Shown: positions 38,439 to 50,060 of the stretch, one piece after another | Layout of the letters: the number at the start of each line of letters is the position of its first letter | Position numbering within the stretch: the stretch's first letter is position 1 | Assembly (NCBI GenBank): GCA_009792885.1 | Contig: WMCF01000032.1 | Coordinates: 8,302,386 to 8,366,385, forward strand | Direction: 5' to 3' | Length of the DNA stretch: 64,000 nucleotides | DNA from: Eremophila alpestris peregrina | Lineage: Eukaryota > Chordata > Aves > Passeriformes > Alaudidae | The notes under the pieces: model-generated | Databases searched by the model: none | Told to the model about the DNA's origin: nothing | The model's input: only the letters and a program-made list of their open reading frames with translations | Position numbers and translations under genes: made by a program

Positions 38439-38702
38439 TTTATAAAAGTTTTGATTGCTGCTCAAAGAAGTACAACACACAGTAAATTGCAATTAGAGAG
38501 AAGTTATTTACATGAATTCCAGGATGTTGGTATTGATGACTGGACAGGAGTAACAAAGAAACCCTGCTGAATGCCTTCAAGTGCTCTTGTTTCCAGCTTG
38601 AAAACTGCCTAAAATTTTTTTTTACTCAAAACAAGAGTCCTGATAAAAGCTCAAAATATTGCCAAGAATTAAAATTAAAAATGTTAATAAACAGACACTG
38701 AC

Positions 38703-41700
38703 TTATTCTGGTGAAATCAAGTCTAAACAGACCATGTGTCTCATGGTAGGCCTTCCATGGGGGCAGTTCCAGGGATGCTCAATCTCACCCATGTGGGTGA
38801 TCAGTTTTCTCATTTCCTGCACATTCAGTGCAGTTCCAATCATTACCTGCAAGCAAAGGGAAAAAAAAAAAAGAATTATTTCCTTTTTCCATTTGCCAGC
38901 TGACACAGACTAGAGCAGTACTGCAGCTACTATAGTAAATAAATTCTGTGCAAAGTATTAAAAATAAAAAAAAAAACACATACCAAACAATCAGAAGACA
39001 ACAGCTAACATGGTGTTCATTAGTTTGGAACAAAATTAAAAAATAGCAGAAATATTTCCCAAGTTCCACTAGATAAAAACACGAGGAACAGAAGGAACTC
39101 AGCAGTAAATAAATTCTCCCTGCAATACACACACAGAGCCACCTGTGCTCCATCAGGAAAGGTGGTATTGATTTATTTGAACACAAACATCAAGTGCAGT
39201 ACTCACAGACTTCCTGCAGGCTCGAGAAGCAAACATCTGTCTGACCCTGGAGGGCCTGCACATCACTCCAGGGCAGTCACTCAACATGAAGATCAGCTCA
39301 TCTATGTCTTGGGGCCCAAAAGTCCAGTTTTTGCTTGTTGGCAACGACACCAATTTAACTCTTTGAGTTACAGGAGCTGGGAGGTTTGCAATAATAATAA
39401 ACAGAGAAATGCAGGAAATTACTTTTTCCTGAGAGAAAAAAAACTGAGAAACTACTTAAAAACATTAATATGATGTCATGTGGATATACTACTGTTTAAA
39501 TTTAATCTTTTAATTAACTAACCAAATTCATAACCATGGCAGATGTCCTTTTAACATCAATCAAAAAGTTGTTTGCAAACTTAAAAGCAGAAAGATCTAC
39601 TTTCTAACAAACTCTTCAATTCATCAGAACAAATGGTTTATGAAACTTTTTCAGTTTATGTGACTACAAAATCACTTAGGATTTACAGTGCTATGAGATT
39701 GATAATTAACAGCATTTTAGATCAAAGAAACTCTGGGATATTCTGGAACAAAGACTGTGGAAAAAATGTGTAGTGACTTCCCAAACAGCAAAGTGGTACC
39801 ACAGTGCATTTTTATTATCCTCACTGTGTAAGGGAAATAATAAGGAGCTTGCAGGTTACAGAATTGGCTCAAAAGAACAGAGCAAGTGAGTACTAAAGCC
39901 ATAAGGAAAACCACAGAAAATCAGTTACTAATGTTATCTATTTACTTTAAATTACTAGATTTACCAATTGCCCATATTTATTCATGCCTGTGCACTAATA
40001 AAACAAAAAGATTTTAATGTTAAATATCCAGAAAATGCACATCCAGTCATATAGCCAGAGTAACTCCAGTCTTCAAAAACCTCTGTAAAAAGCTGGTGAG
40101 ATAAATAATTTACAGTGCTCTGTTAAATCATGCAGAGAGACCACAGAATCATAAGTCTTAAAAAACCAAACATCCCATATACAATAATGCATCTTCTTTT
40201 ACAGCTTCTGGTAACACTGAAGGGAATTCTTGCATAATAAATAAGATTAAATCTCTGAAACTCTTTTACTTCCAGCAATTCCAGTCCAAACTCACCATTT
40301 TCATCTATGACAAAATCAAAGCCATTTTTTCTGAATATTTCCAGGTTTTCAATCAACACAGTTTCATTTACTGCTGTTAAATTGAGATTTTGAGGCCTGA
40401 AAGAGAGAAAGATGGTATTTATAGGCACACAGTGCAGAGCACTTGAGACAGATTTCAGAAACAACCTAGAAATGCTTAATACAGAGCTCTGTAGTAAAAC
40501 TTTTCACTCTACTTTGTTAAAATCTCACTACTGAACAGTCACTTCCAAGTGTTACTCAGCAGAATGAAGTCAGTTGAGCAGCATTCCTTGCTGCAGGAAA
40601 AATCTCCAATATCCTGCTCTAAAAGCCCACTGGGAAATGTGGCCACTGACTTGCACTGCTACTGCCATGGAATTGATGTTTTATGTGAGGATTGACCCTT
40701 TGAAACACAGAATATAAAAACCACTTCAGTCTCAAGTGTTCTGAATGTGTGAAATGCTACACAAATCACAGATATCCTTCTAAAATGCTGAATTCAACTT
40801 ACAACATGTTATTGTTAAAACACTGGAAATACTTACACTATCAGCTTCTGACCTTGGAGAACAGTGTGTTGTTGCAACATCTCAAAGTTGTATTTCTCAT
40901 CAGTAGCATGTTGGTCAATTATGAAAAGATCAGAATTCAACTTTGCTATTATAAACCCTAAGTTGAACTGGCCAATGATTTCCATTTTTGCAAACATTTC
41001 TTTACTGTATACGAAAAATATAAAGAGATTATAAATTACACCCTTATCAGTTATCATGTAAAACCTAAAAACTTCTGTTTCTCCCCTGCAGAACACACTT
41101 TAAATTAAAAAAAAGCCTAATTTAAACAGGATATAAATGTTGAAAATCTGCCACTGGCCAATGAGGCCATTTCTGGCACAACAAAATCCATCATTAAGAC
41201 AGGATTCCCCCATTTGTGATAATATTATCTTGTATTTTTGGTTAACTAATTTTATTAACTGATGAACAAAACATATTGATGAACAAAAAGTGAAAGCAGA
41301 AATACCTGATCTCTTTTCTTAATTCATCTTCTGCTACTTTATTGTCCCCAGGACTAATTTTTGCTTTAAATCTTCTGTAATTTTCAGTTGCTGTCTTTCT
41401 CTGTTGTTGCTGTATTAGCTTTTTTACCTTTTCTGCCAAAACCTTCATGGAGAATTCAAGAGGCACAATTTTCTTTTTAACTTCCACCAGTACATCAACA
41501 CTAGTGTTGTCCACTTCAGGATATTTACCTGCCTTGGAATCATCTGCTTCACTTTTCAAGTTTCTGCTTTTAAAACGTTTTACTCTTGGGGAACAACTTT
41601 TGGCTCCTTGAGAGGACTTGTTTTGATCAGCCCAGTCATTCCCTTGCTCCAGCTTGGGTTCAGTGCCCAAGACCTGAACATCACAGTCCAATGACTCCTC

Positions 41701-44700
41701 AGTACATCCAGCAGTTTTAAGACATTCCTTCTGTTCTTCTGTGCTGCAGAATTCTTCTTCTTCAGAATCAATTGCACTTTCACTGTTGATGCAGCTTCCA
41801 GCTTCTGGTGTACTACACCCAGCATCTGACTCAGAAATGCTGCAGAATCCAGAATCTGCAGCATCTTCTAATCTTCTCAAGTGTCTCCTTGGAACTGACA
41901 CCTTTGAGTCCAACTTAGGACAACTCTCAGCCTCCTTAGTCCAGACAGCCTTTTGGATCTTTACAGTACCCCCAGTGGTGTCCAGTAACCTTTGTCTAGG
42001 GGAACTGTGCTGCTGTTTTACCTTTTTAGAGCTTTGGAAATTACTTTCAGTGGCTTGATGGAGAGAGAATGACTCCCTTAATCTGGCAAGAGTCATTCTT
42101 TTGCCTTCACCACTTGGATTTTCAGTCTCAGAGTCAGACAGCATTTCTGTCTGAGGCTTTTCTGTCCCTTCAGGAAGTGTCTTCTTCAAGTTACCTAATG
42201 AAATCAGAATACAGAGTATTTCAAGATTCTAAGTTGGCTGGAAACATGAATTAAATGATGTGCTTTAGGAAAGGGAATGAAAAGAGGTAGAAAAATAGCA
42301 AACGGCTCAAAGGAGCCCTGAAGCTTCAGACAATGAGTATGGGGCTGAAATGCATTAATATCAAAACCAGTTACATCTTGAAGACATTTAATGGCACTAA
42401 GAATGAATTTGTGGTCTTTTTATAAACTGGGACAGTAATCAGTCCAATCAGCATTTATTTAGGTTATCAAAATAGTTTAATGACAGAGTGACAATGAGAA
42501 GTGAATTGCTGTTACACTTTAATGGTCACTATAAAATTCCCCTGGCAGTGTTAAGGAGCTGGCACAATGGGCACTTAGAGCATTTGGGATTTGCAGCTCA
42601 TTAGAGGACTTCAACCTCCTCAAGTGCCAGCCCAACAAGGATTTTAATAGAGGTTAATTTAAAATAACAGTGAGAATCAGGCTACAACTGGTTCTGTATG
42701 CCAGCAAAAAGGAAAATTAGAAGGGGCTCTGTTGAATGAAAGGCAGAAGATGAGATGATCTTAATTTGGGAAAGCAATCTGGAAAGACTACACAGCCACA
42801 AGAGAATCATCAATTTCTGTAGCTAACATAAAAGAATCAAAGTTTAGAATCCAATAAACTCATACTTCATTTCCATATTTTATTTATGATCCCTTAACCA
42901 TTATTTCTAAAGACATTTTCATTATAAAACCATAGATCCCTTTTGGTATCTTGGGAGAAATATTTTGCAAGTATTATCAATTTAATTCTGTGTTAATTTT
43001 TTCCTCACAAAGTTGACTGTAAATCCTGCTGTGATGGCAAAGTGTCATTTCCAACAATCACTTAATAACTTAGGGTCCTTCTTTATTTTTGTGCTATTTT
43101 TTTTTTTATTTCTTCTTTTGGTTTTTACAAACACATTTTTCCATCTTTAATCCTCTGCCATATATCATACCCCAAACTTCCACATCTTGTGTCCTACCTG
43201 CAATGTCCAGAAGTTTCTGATTGACATCCAGTTTGTTAACATCACTACCAAACATCTCCATCAGAGAAGTCTTTAGAATTGCTAATAAAAACTTTTCCTC
43301 CTGAAGTAGAATTTGTCTTTTGTCAGGAGTTACATTGATGTCAACACACTCTGGAATAAAAAAGAAAAAAAAAATCTGCTTTACAAGTAAAATGCAATGT
43401 TATTTCACAGGATTAGTTCTGGTTTGTTTGCTATTTTGTCTGCAAATCAGATTTAACTGTCTCAACATTCCAGCAAACAAGAACATGATACAAGTTTTTT
43501 TGTATTTAAGATGACATCTTCCTCATCACTTAAGAAGTTATTTTTGAATATAGAAAAGGTGGAGGGAAAAAATAGTGAAACCACAGCTAGATTCTATTTC
43601 TCCCTCACCAAGTGAGCATTAAAAAATCCCCAGAGTGCAGGAAGTCATACAGATGAAAATGGCAATATTCTCTAAATATAAACATAATTGATAAATAAAT
43701 TGTAATAGCCTTTACTGAAGTGACTACAAATTATCCAAACATACCAGAATCCACCCCAATGTTAAGGACAACAAATGGATACTGGTGTTTATTGTGTGAG
43801 TGATAAACTTCATTCACAATCTTGACAACCTGCAAAAAAGGTGAAAAAACAATAAACTTCAAAAATATTACCTTCTATTTGGCACCAGTGTGTATTAATT
43901 AATGTACTAAACCATATATTCTACGACTGAGATCTTGTTCACTCAAATAGACAGAAACTTGAGACAGAGAACTTCTAGACCAAGAAACACACACATGAGC
44001 TATTGCTGCTGAGGTTTTCAGAGAGGGGCTGTTGATAAATAAAGCCCTGACCTTTGCTGGATCACAGGGACGTTGGTTGATGAAGAAGAACTGTCTGTCT
44101 GTGGTGCTCCTCCCAACACCGTGGTCACAACGAGAAATGAAGCCAGTGATGCTGTTGGATAAATGATGGAAGGGTCAGGTAAAATGGGTGAGAAAAGCAT
44201 GGTGAAGGGAAAGGATTTTACAAGGGGCTTAAGGAAGCACTGTTATACAGCATCAGTGAATATGGCTATACACATTTCCTCTCCCAGCTCCTTGTCTGAC
44301 AAAAACTGCACCCCAGTGTCTGCTGTTCTTGGCTCTTTTCAATACTATAAATCATTCCTTTTTATTTCTTTTACTTCTTAATTTTAAATTTAGTTTATGG
44401 TAAAGTGCCAGAGGGACACAGCAGTGGTTTGTACTTTCCTAATTACCTGTAAAGATTGTGTGGCAGGTCAGCAGGGTTGAGTCCGTATTCTTCACAAACA
44501 GCTTCACTAGGAGGAAGCTGAACAAAAGGAATAAGGCTCTGCAACTGAAAAAAAAATAACAAAAAAGAAAGTGAAACATCAAACCTATATAGATTTTCCC
44601 CTTCTGTTTTATTGCCATTTATTAGCCTTAAAATTTATTTAAGAAAATGGTGGGTTTTGGCTGACCAAGGCAAACACTTAAAATATCCAAACCTACTAGA

Positions 44701-47700
44701 AGATAATAGCACTGTTCACTGAGAAACAGAAAAAAGCCTTTAAGAAATGCCTGTTCTCATCCTTTGACATCACAAAGGATATCTGTGCTTTATTTATTTC
44801 ACAGACCTTTACAGTAAATGTACACAGGCAGAACAACAAAATGATTGACAGTATGGCATACATATGACCTAAACAAGTTTTATGCTAAAATAAAAGGCAA
44901 AAACAGTAATAGAAGTTTCTTTTGAAAGGACAACAAAACTATTTTAAAAATGTGTTATTTGAATCACAAGCTCCCTATGAACATTTATGTTTACCACAAA
45001 CATTTTCCCAATCATGTCACTATTATTTTTCTGCCCTTAGAGCAGCTTCCATCAATTTAAGTATTCAATATTAAAAACCAGGCTGTAAGCTAAACATGCT
45101 ATTCAGATAACACTCAATTTTCAGCTATGCTTGGTGCCACATGGCAAGACAAAGTTACATCTTCCCTCTCATCTTTCAGCCACAGCATGAACAGATTTGA
45201 GATCTCTGTATGGGAAATATTGTTTATCAGCAGCCATCAACCACTCAGTATTTCTGATTATTCTAATATACAGTTGTAGGAAGGAGGTTTTTGAGCTTTT
45301 TTTCATCTCTGCTCTCATCTAGAGGGCACCAATTATTTTTATAGCTATTCCTTAGAAAGCATCACAGTCTTTACAGGGGCTGACTGCAATCCCATTTAAA
45401 GGTTATCCAGAATAAAACTTAGTTCCATAGGAGGAGCTTGCAAAAGTGGACACACCTCAGTTTTCTGCTCTCCAGTTACAACTTTCACACCACACCATTT
45501 TAAGGATTTTTTTAAATTTCTTGTTCTTGTGACACACAACCCATTTGCTGGCACAGCTCTTAAAGCTGGTTTCAGGGAGATGTTAAGCCATGACCCCATG
45601 TCCTAAATCATTCCTCTTCCCTCAGGGATCTCTGAGCAGATGCAGGACTGTCAGAGGAAGCTGTGGAGGCTGCAGAGTCTCTGCTGTGTCAACACTTCAC
45701 CCTCTCACATCTTACTAGATTATAAAAATCCCTCTGCATTGCTACACTCTCTCTTTTCAATAACAAAAGCAAGACCTGTTTTTGTCCAAACACTGCCCCA
45801 ATGTTCTCCTTTAAACTGGGACTTCCAGCAGTGGATATCACACAGCTTTTTTTCCCTTGGCCAACTTGGTTAGTGCAGTTAATCCTCACTCCTTTGGAAA
45901 CAATGCAGTAGGCCTGTAACAGCTGGACCATTTTTGCATATTCCTATTGAAGGAAAAGGAAAGTTCATATTTATATGAAATGTCTCTTTTTAAAACACAG
46001 ATGCATAAACAAAACATTCAATATCTGCAGGTAACAAATGGGGGAGTTTTATTGTTAAAATCTTTACAAACTATATTTGAAAAAATCGAAAAATAGTATT
46101 TTTAAAATAAACAGGATGTTTTCAAGACTGATATTCAGCCACAACACAGCAGTCCTTGGTTTTAAAATACAGATAAGTGATCATGATATGGATCCTTTTC
46201 AAAATCTGAAAATCTGAGAATGTACCTTTAAACCTAAATATTACAAAGCAGAAAAGCACACAAGAAGAGTTTTGTTATTTAATTAAGATGTAAGACAGGC
46301 ACAAAATAGCCTATAATCAATGCATTCTACAGAGAACTGAACTTCATTCAGCAGTGAATGAATTCTGGGGCACAACACTCCTTTGAATTGAGAATTTCTG
46401 ACCTTACCTTTTTGATGTTCCTTTGGAACTCTTTATGCCTCACTGGTAAGGTGTAAAACAGCTGCTGGATGCTGACAGTTGTTCCTTGCTGCCTTGGGAA
46501 AGGAGTCCTCTGAGTAATTCTGCCATTGTGATCAAACACCAAACGAGTCCCGACCTTGGCTGACTTGTGACAGGTGAAAATGGTAACATCACTGATGGGA
46601 GCAAAGAGGCAACAGAATTATTCACTGAGCACCAGATTATCTTATCTATTCCTCATGGCAAGCAGCACAGAAACCACAGCAATACTATTAATTTAATTAA
46701 AACAACTTTTCCCCATAAACAACTAAGAACCTGCTCTTCAGAGTAATGTTCTCCTAGCTACACATTCTTATTTGCATCCCTTTCATTCCTCTCTTATAAA
46801 TCTCAATGTTAAAATCTAGTTTGCTGAACATTACATTCCTCATTTTAATAGATACCAGCAGCACTGTGTACATAAACTGATTTAAAGTGTATAGTTGGTC
46901 TGAAAGAAATTTAAGTACAGTCTTAATGAGCTACACCCTAACATCCAGCACTTAAATATTAAATGCTTTACATCAGAGGATAAAATACTCATGCAAATAC
47001 ACCCTGTAAATATCTGCATAATTAATTAACACTGAATTTTACACATAAGATGACCAATTAGGTGCTTAGAATCATAGAATAATTTCAGTTGGAAATTACT
47101 CAGGATGTCACCTATTGCTCAAAACTGACCTGACAGCAAGGAACTGGAAGTTTCCAAAGCCTCATTTTATCAATAATGGTAAACTGAAAGGGTGTAGTGT
47201 TTTTGTGCATATAGTAACTTTCTACAACTAATAAATAATATTAATTACCTTAATGCACACAGTGAACTCAAAGCTTCACCTCGAAACCCAAATGTTTCAA
47301 CATGTACTAGATCAGAAAAATCTTGTATCTTTGATGTGTAATGTTTCAGAGCTGGAAAAAGAGATTTCAAATACATATTTCACTTCAAAGTGACACTGGT
47401 CTTTGCAAGTAGATTTTGTCTGCATGTCAAGAAGCAAAAAAACCTTCTGTATTATTCATTGTACTTTACATAACGATTAAAGACAAAATGCTGCTTGCCT
47501 TCCCTTTTTCCTATCTCTAAAACACCCAGATGCACTGTTATTTCACACTTACATCACAGACTTATTCAGCATCATTGGTATTAGCACAAGATGCCTCAGA
47601 GCAGGACACAGCACCTGCCTCTGCCAGGGAATAGCAGACAGATCCTGCCCTGCCAGGGAATAGCTGCAGCCTGTGCTGTGCATGGAGGGCAAAGAACTGG

Positions 47701-49417
47701 GATAAACCCAGGGCACAAAGGATGAGGAAGACTCAATCCACATCATCAGTGCAGCACCAGGCATCAGGGAACAAACTGACCCAGCAGCAGCAGCCCTGAA
47801 CTTGCACTGTGCTGCAACAGCAGCAGATTGAGTTTCTGAGGTGACAAAAACATACAGCAAACACCAAAGTTACTGAGTATAACCTATGGGGAAAAGATTC
47901 CTACTTGTTTCATCAAAAAAGGAATGCCAGTATTTCTGTGGCAGTGGCTAGTTAGAGTTATCAGACAGCATTGTTTCTGCTCCCACTTTGTGCAGTTCAA
48001 AACTAACAAATGGGAAGTTTGACAGTCAGTGCAATGTCAGTTCCCTTGCAGCAAATACTCAAGTTTCTGATTCACCTTCCCAAAGCAGCCACCAGCCACT
48101 TCCACACAGCTCAGCTCCTTCAACAACGACCAACATTAAGCATTAATTATTAAACATTATTAATTATTAAACATTAATTAATCCACATGAACATTTCTAA
48201 GATTTTCTCCTCTGTGATTAATAAGCAAAGAAACAAAAGAATATTTCTGAGTTACAAGAACTATAACCACATAAGCACTACAGAAGATCAGTCTAGTTTT
48301 GCTCAAGTCTTGCAGGTAACACACGCATCATGTAAAAACCATGTGTCCATTAAATGTAATTAAACTAAATGCCCACATCTAAATTATGAAAAAAATTTCA
48401 CTTACTCAAGCCTTCAAAGTTTTCCTCTTCCACTCCACCTCCATTATCTGAAACTTCTATCAGTTCTGCCCCATGATCTTTAAGCTTTATATCTACAAAA
48501 TTGAGTCATAAAGTATCTCAGTTATTTATATTCACACGTGGTGTTTGGTACCAATTTTGCACTTGAAGACAATTTTTCAAATAACAGCTTTCCATGTCAA
48601 AATTGAATAATAACAGGGAAAAAAAAATCCTGATAGCTGTCAAAAGTTAGGTCAATCTAATGCAAGCCAGTTTCAGGTAATTCAGCTTCACTGAATTCTG
48701 TCTGAACAGAAGTTTTCCCAATTTTCCCAGCCACCATCCTGGGAGCTCTGGAAACCAGCCCTGCCTTTACCCTGTGCTAGCCCAGGGCCACCCTCTGACA
48801 CAGCCTGATCCCCACTGCTGCATAAACCACACACTTTTATTTCTAGGGGCTAGAAATTAAATAACACAATCACACATGCCACTAGGATTGCAGCTGGAGC
48901 CTCGGAATCAGAACGTTTTATTAACCTGAGGTGTAAAATCACTGCAAACAGAAAGTATTTGCCCAGATTTGTTAACATGCACTCTGTTTTGAGGAAAAAC
49001 GTGCTTTGAGAGCCAATGAGAAGTGATGAAATTCGAGTTAGAGTTACCGATGTTGGTAGCTCCGGCATCCAGGCTGTTCTCCACCAGCTCCTTGACGGCA
49101 GTGCCGAGGTTCAGCACGACCTGCCCCGAGCAGATGCGATGGACAGAGCGGCGCTCGATGGGCCGGATGGCCCCGGCGGGCTGCGGGCTGGGGAGAGAGG
49201 GACAGCAAACCCCGGCGGTGAGAAGGGGCAGCAAACCCTCTCAGGCCTCCCCAAGCGAGCCGGGAGCCGAGGGGAAGCCGGAACCGCGCTGGCGGCCCGT
49301 GTGAGGAGCGCGGCTCCCGTGAGGGGAGCACAGCGGCCTGGGCAGGGGGTGCGAAGGCGGGGACCGGAGGCGGTACCGAGTCGGTGCACACACTCACCAT
49401 GGCTCAGCCGCCTCCAT
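38703..49417 (-). CDS. PMS2: PMS2, MutL-alpha mismatch-repair endonuclease subunit
   Basis: PMS2 pairs with MLH1 as MutL-alpha and nicks DNA in mismatch repair. Coding exons, 5' to 3': 49417-49398, 49187-49048, 48492-48406, 47351-47249, 46591-46408, 45943-45776, 44544-44447, 44151-44052, 43829-43745, 43350-43198, 42194-41306, 41004-40837, 40396-40296, 39376-39207, 38846-38703. They give 869 aa (human 862); exon number and nearly all exon lengths equal the human ones. GHKL ATPase motifs: ELVENSLDAGATNI near residue 40, DNGGGVEEENFEGL, TFGFRGEALSSL and GTTVSIQQLF. Exon 11 (residues about 380-676) encodes the poorly conserved Ser/Glu-rich linker. The endonuclease is complete: DQHATDEKYNFE at 706-717, SRACRKSV, and CPHGRPT at 850. 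The 20-base first exon reads MEAAEP plus a split codon, shorter than in human. PMS2 shares a divergent promoter with AIMP2. No PMS2CL-like partial copy is seen. Confidence 0.97.
47066..47150 (-). mobile_element. Short CR1-like remnant in a PMS2 intron
   Basis: AGAATCATAGAATAATTTCA, followed by GTTGGAAATTACTCAGGATG, resembles the reverse-complemented terminal segment of CR1. It is short and diverged. Confidence 0.45.
48132..48182. repeat. AT-rich tandem repeat in a PMS2 intron
   Basis: Three to four imperfect copies of a unit of about 14-19 bases based on ATTAATTATTAAAC lie in the intron between PMS2 coding exons 3 and 4. It is probably a local slippage product. Confidence 0.7.
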
Positions 49418-50060
49418 CGGGGCCCCGGCGGGGCGGGACGGGACGCGCTCTCCTCAGGCTCCCGCCCCGCTCGGTGAGCTCCGGGAGCGGCGGAGCGCAC
49501 CCACCCCTCACGGCCGGCACTGCCCGGCGCGGCTCAGCCCCGCCCGCCGCGCTGTGGGGACGCGCTGAGGGCATCACGCTGGCCAATGGCGGGAGGGCGG
49601 GCGGGCGAGCCCGCAGCCCATTGGGTGCAAGGAGTGTCACTAACGCGCACTCCGCCAATGGGCGGGCAGCGGGCGGGCCGGCGGCGGCGGAGCGGCGCGG
49701 CGCGGCGGGAGCCGCCATGCCCGCGATGTACAAGGTGCGGCCGCTGCACGGCTCGGGGGTGCTGGCGGAGCACCTGCCCACCTGCATGTACCCCCTGCCC
49801 AACCTGCACCGAGCCCCCGGCGCCGCCGCGCCGCCGCAGGTAGGAGCGAGGGGCGGGCGGAAGGGCCCGCTCGGGCATGCGGCCCGCGGTGCTCGCCCTG
49901 GCGGGGTCAGGCATGCGGCCGCTGGGCCGGTGTTCCCTCCGGTGAGAGCCGCAGCTCCTGGTGGGGCCCGGGAGGAGCCTCCGGTGCCGGAGAGCTCACG
50001 GGGCCGAGTCCCACCGCCTCAGCCCGCAGGAGAGGCCCTGGCTCCGCCTCTCCCTACGCG
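49040..50060. promoter_or_regulatory. CpG island with the divergent PMS2/AIMP2 promoter
   Basis: The start codons of PMS2 (49417, minus) and AIMP2 (49717, plus) are 299 bases apart in a CpG island that also covers PMS2 exon 2. The spacer holds three CCAAT boxes: 49583-49587 (plus), 49620-49624 (minus, read as ATTGG) and 49655-49659 (plus). Several GC boxes (GGGCGG) are present and no TATA box is seen. Three CCAAT boxes at roughly 35-base spacing suggest NF-Y driven, TATA-less bidirectional transcription. Confidence 0.85.

Noticed and set aside
41741..42058. Plus-strand 105-codon frame inside PMS2
   Set aside because: It is antisense to the large PMS2 linker exon, has no splice context and no motif.
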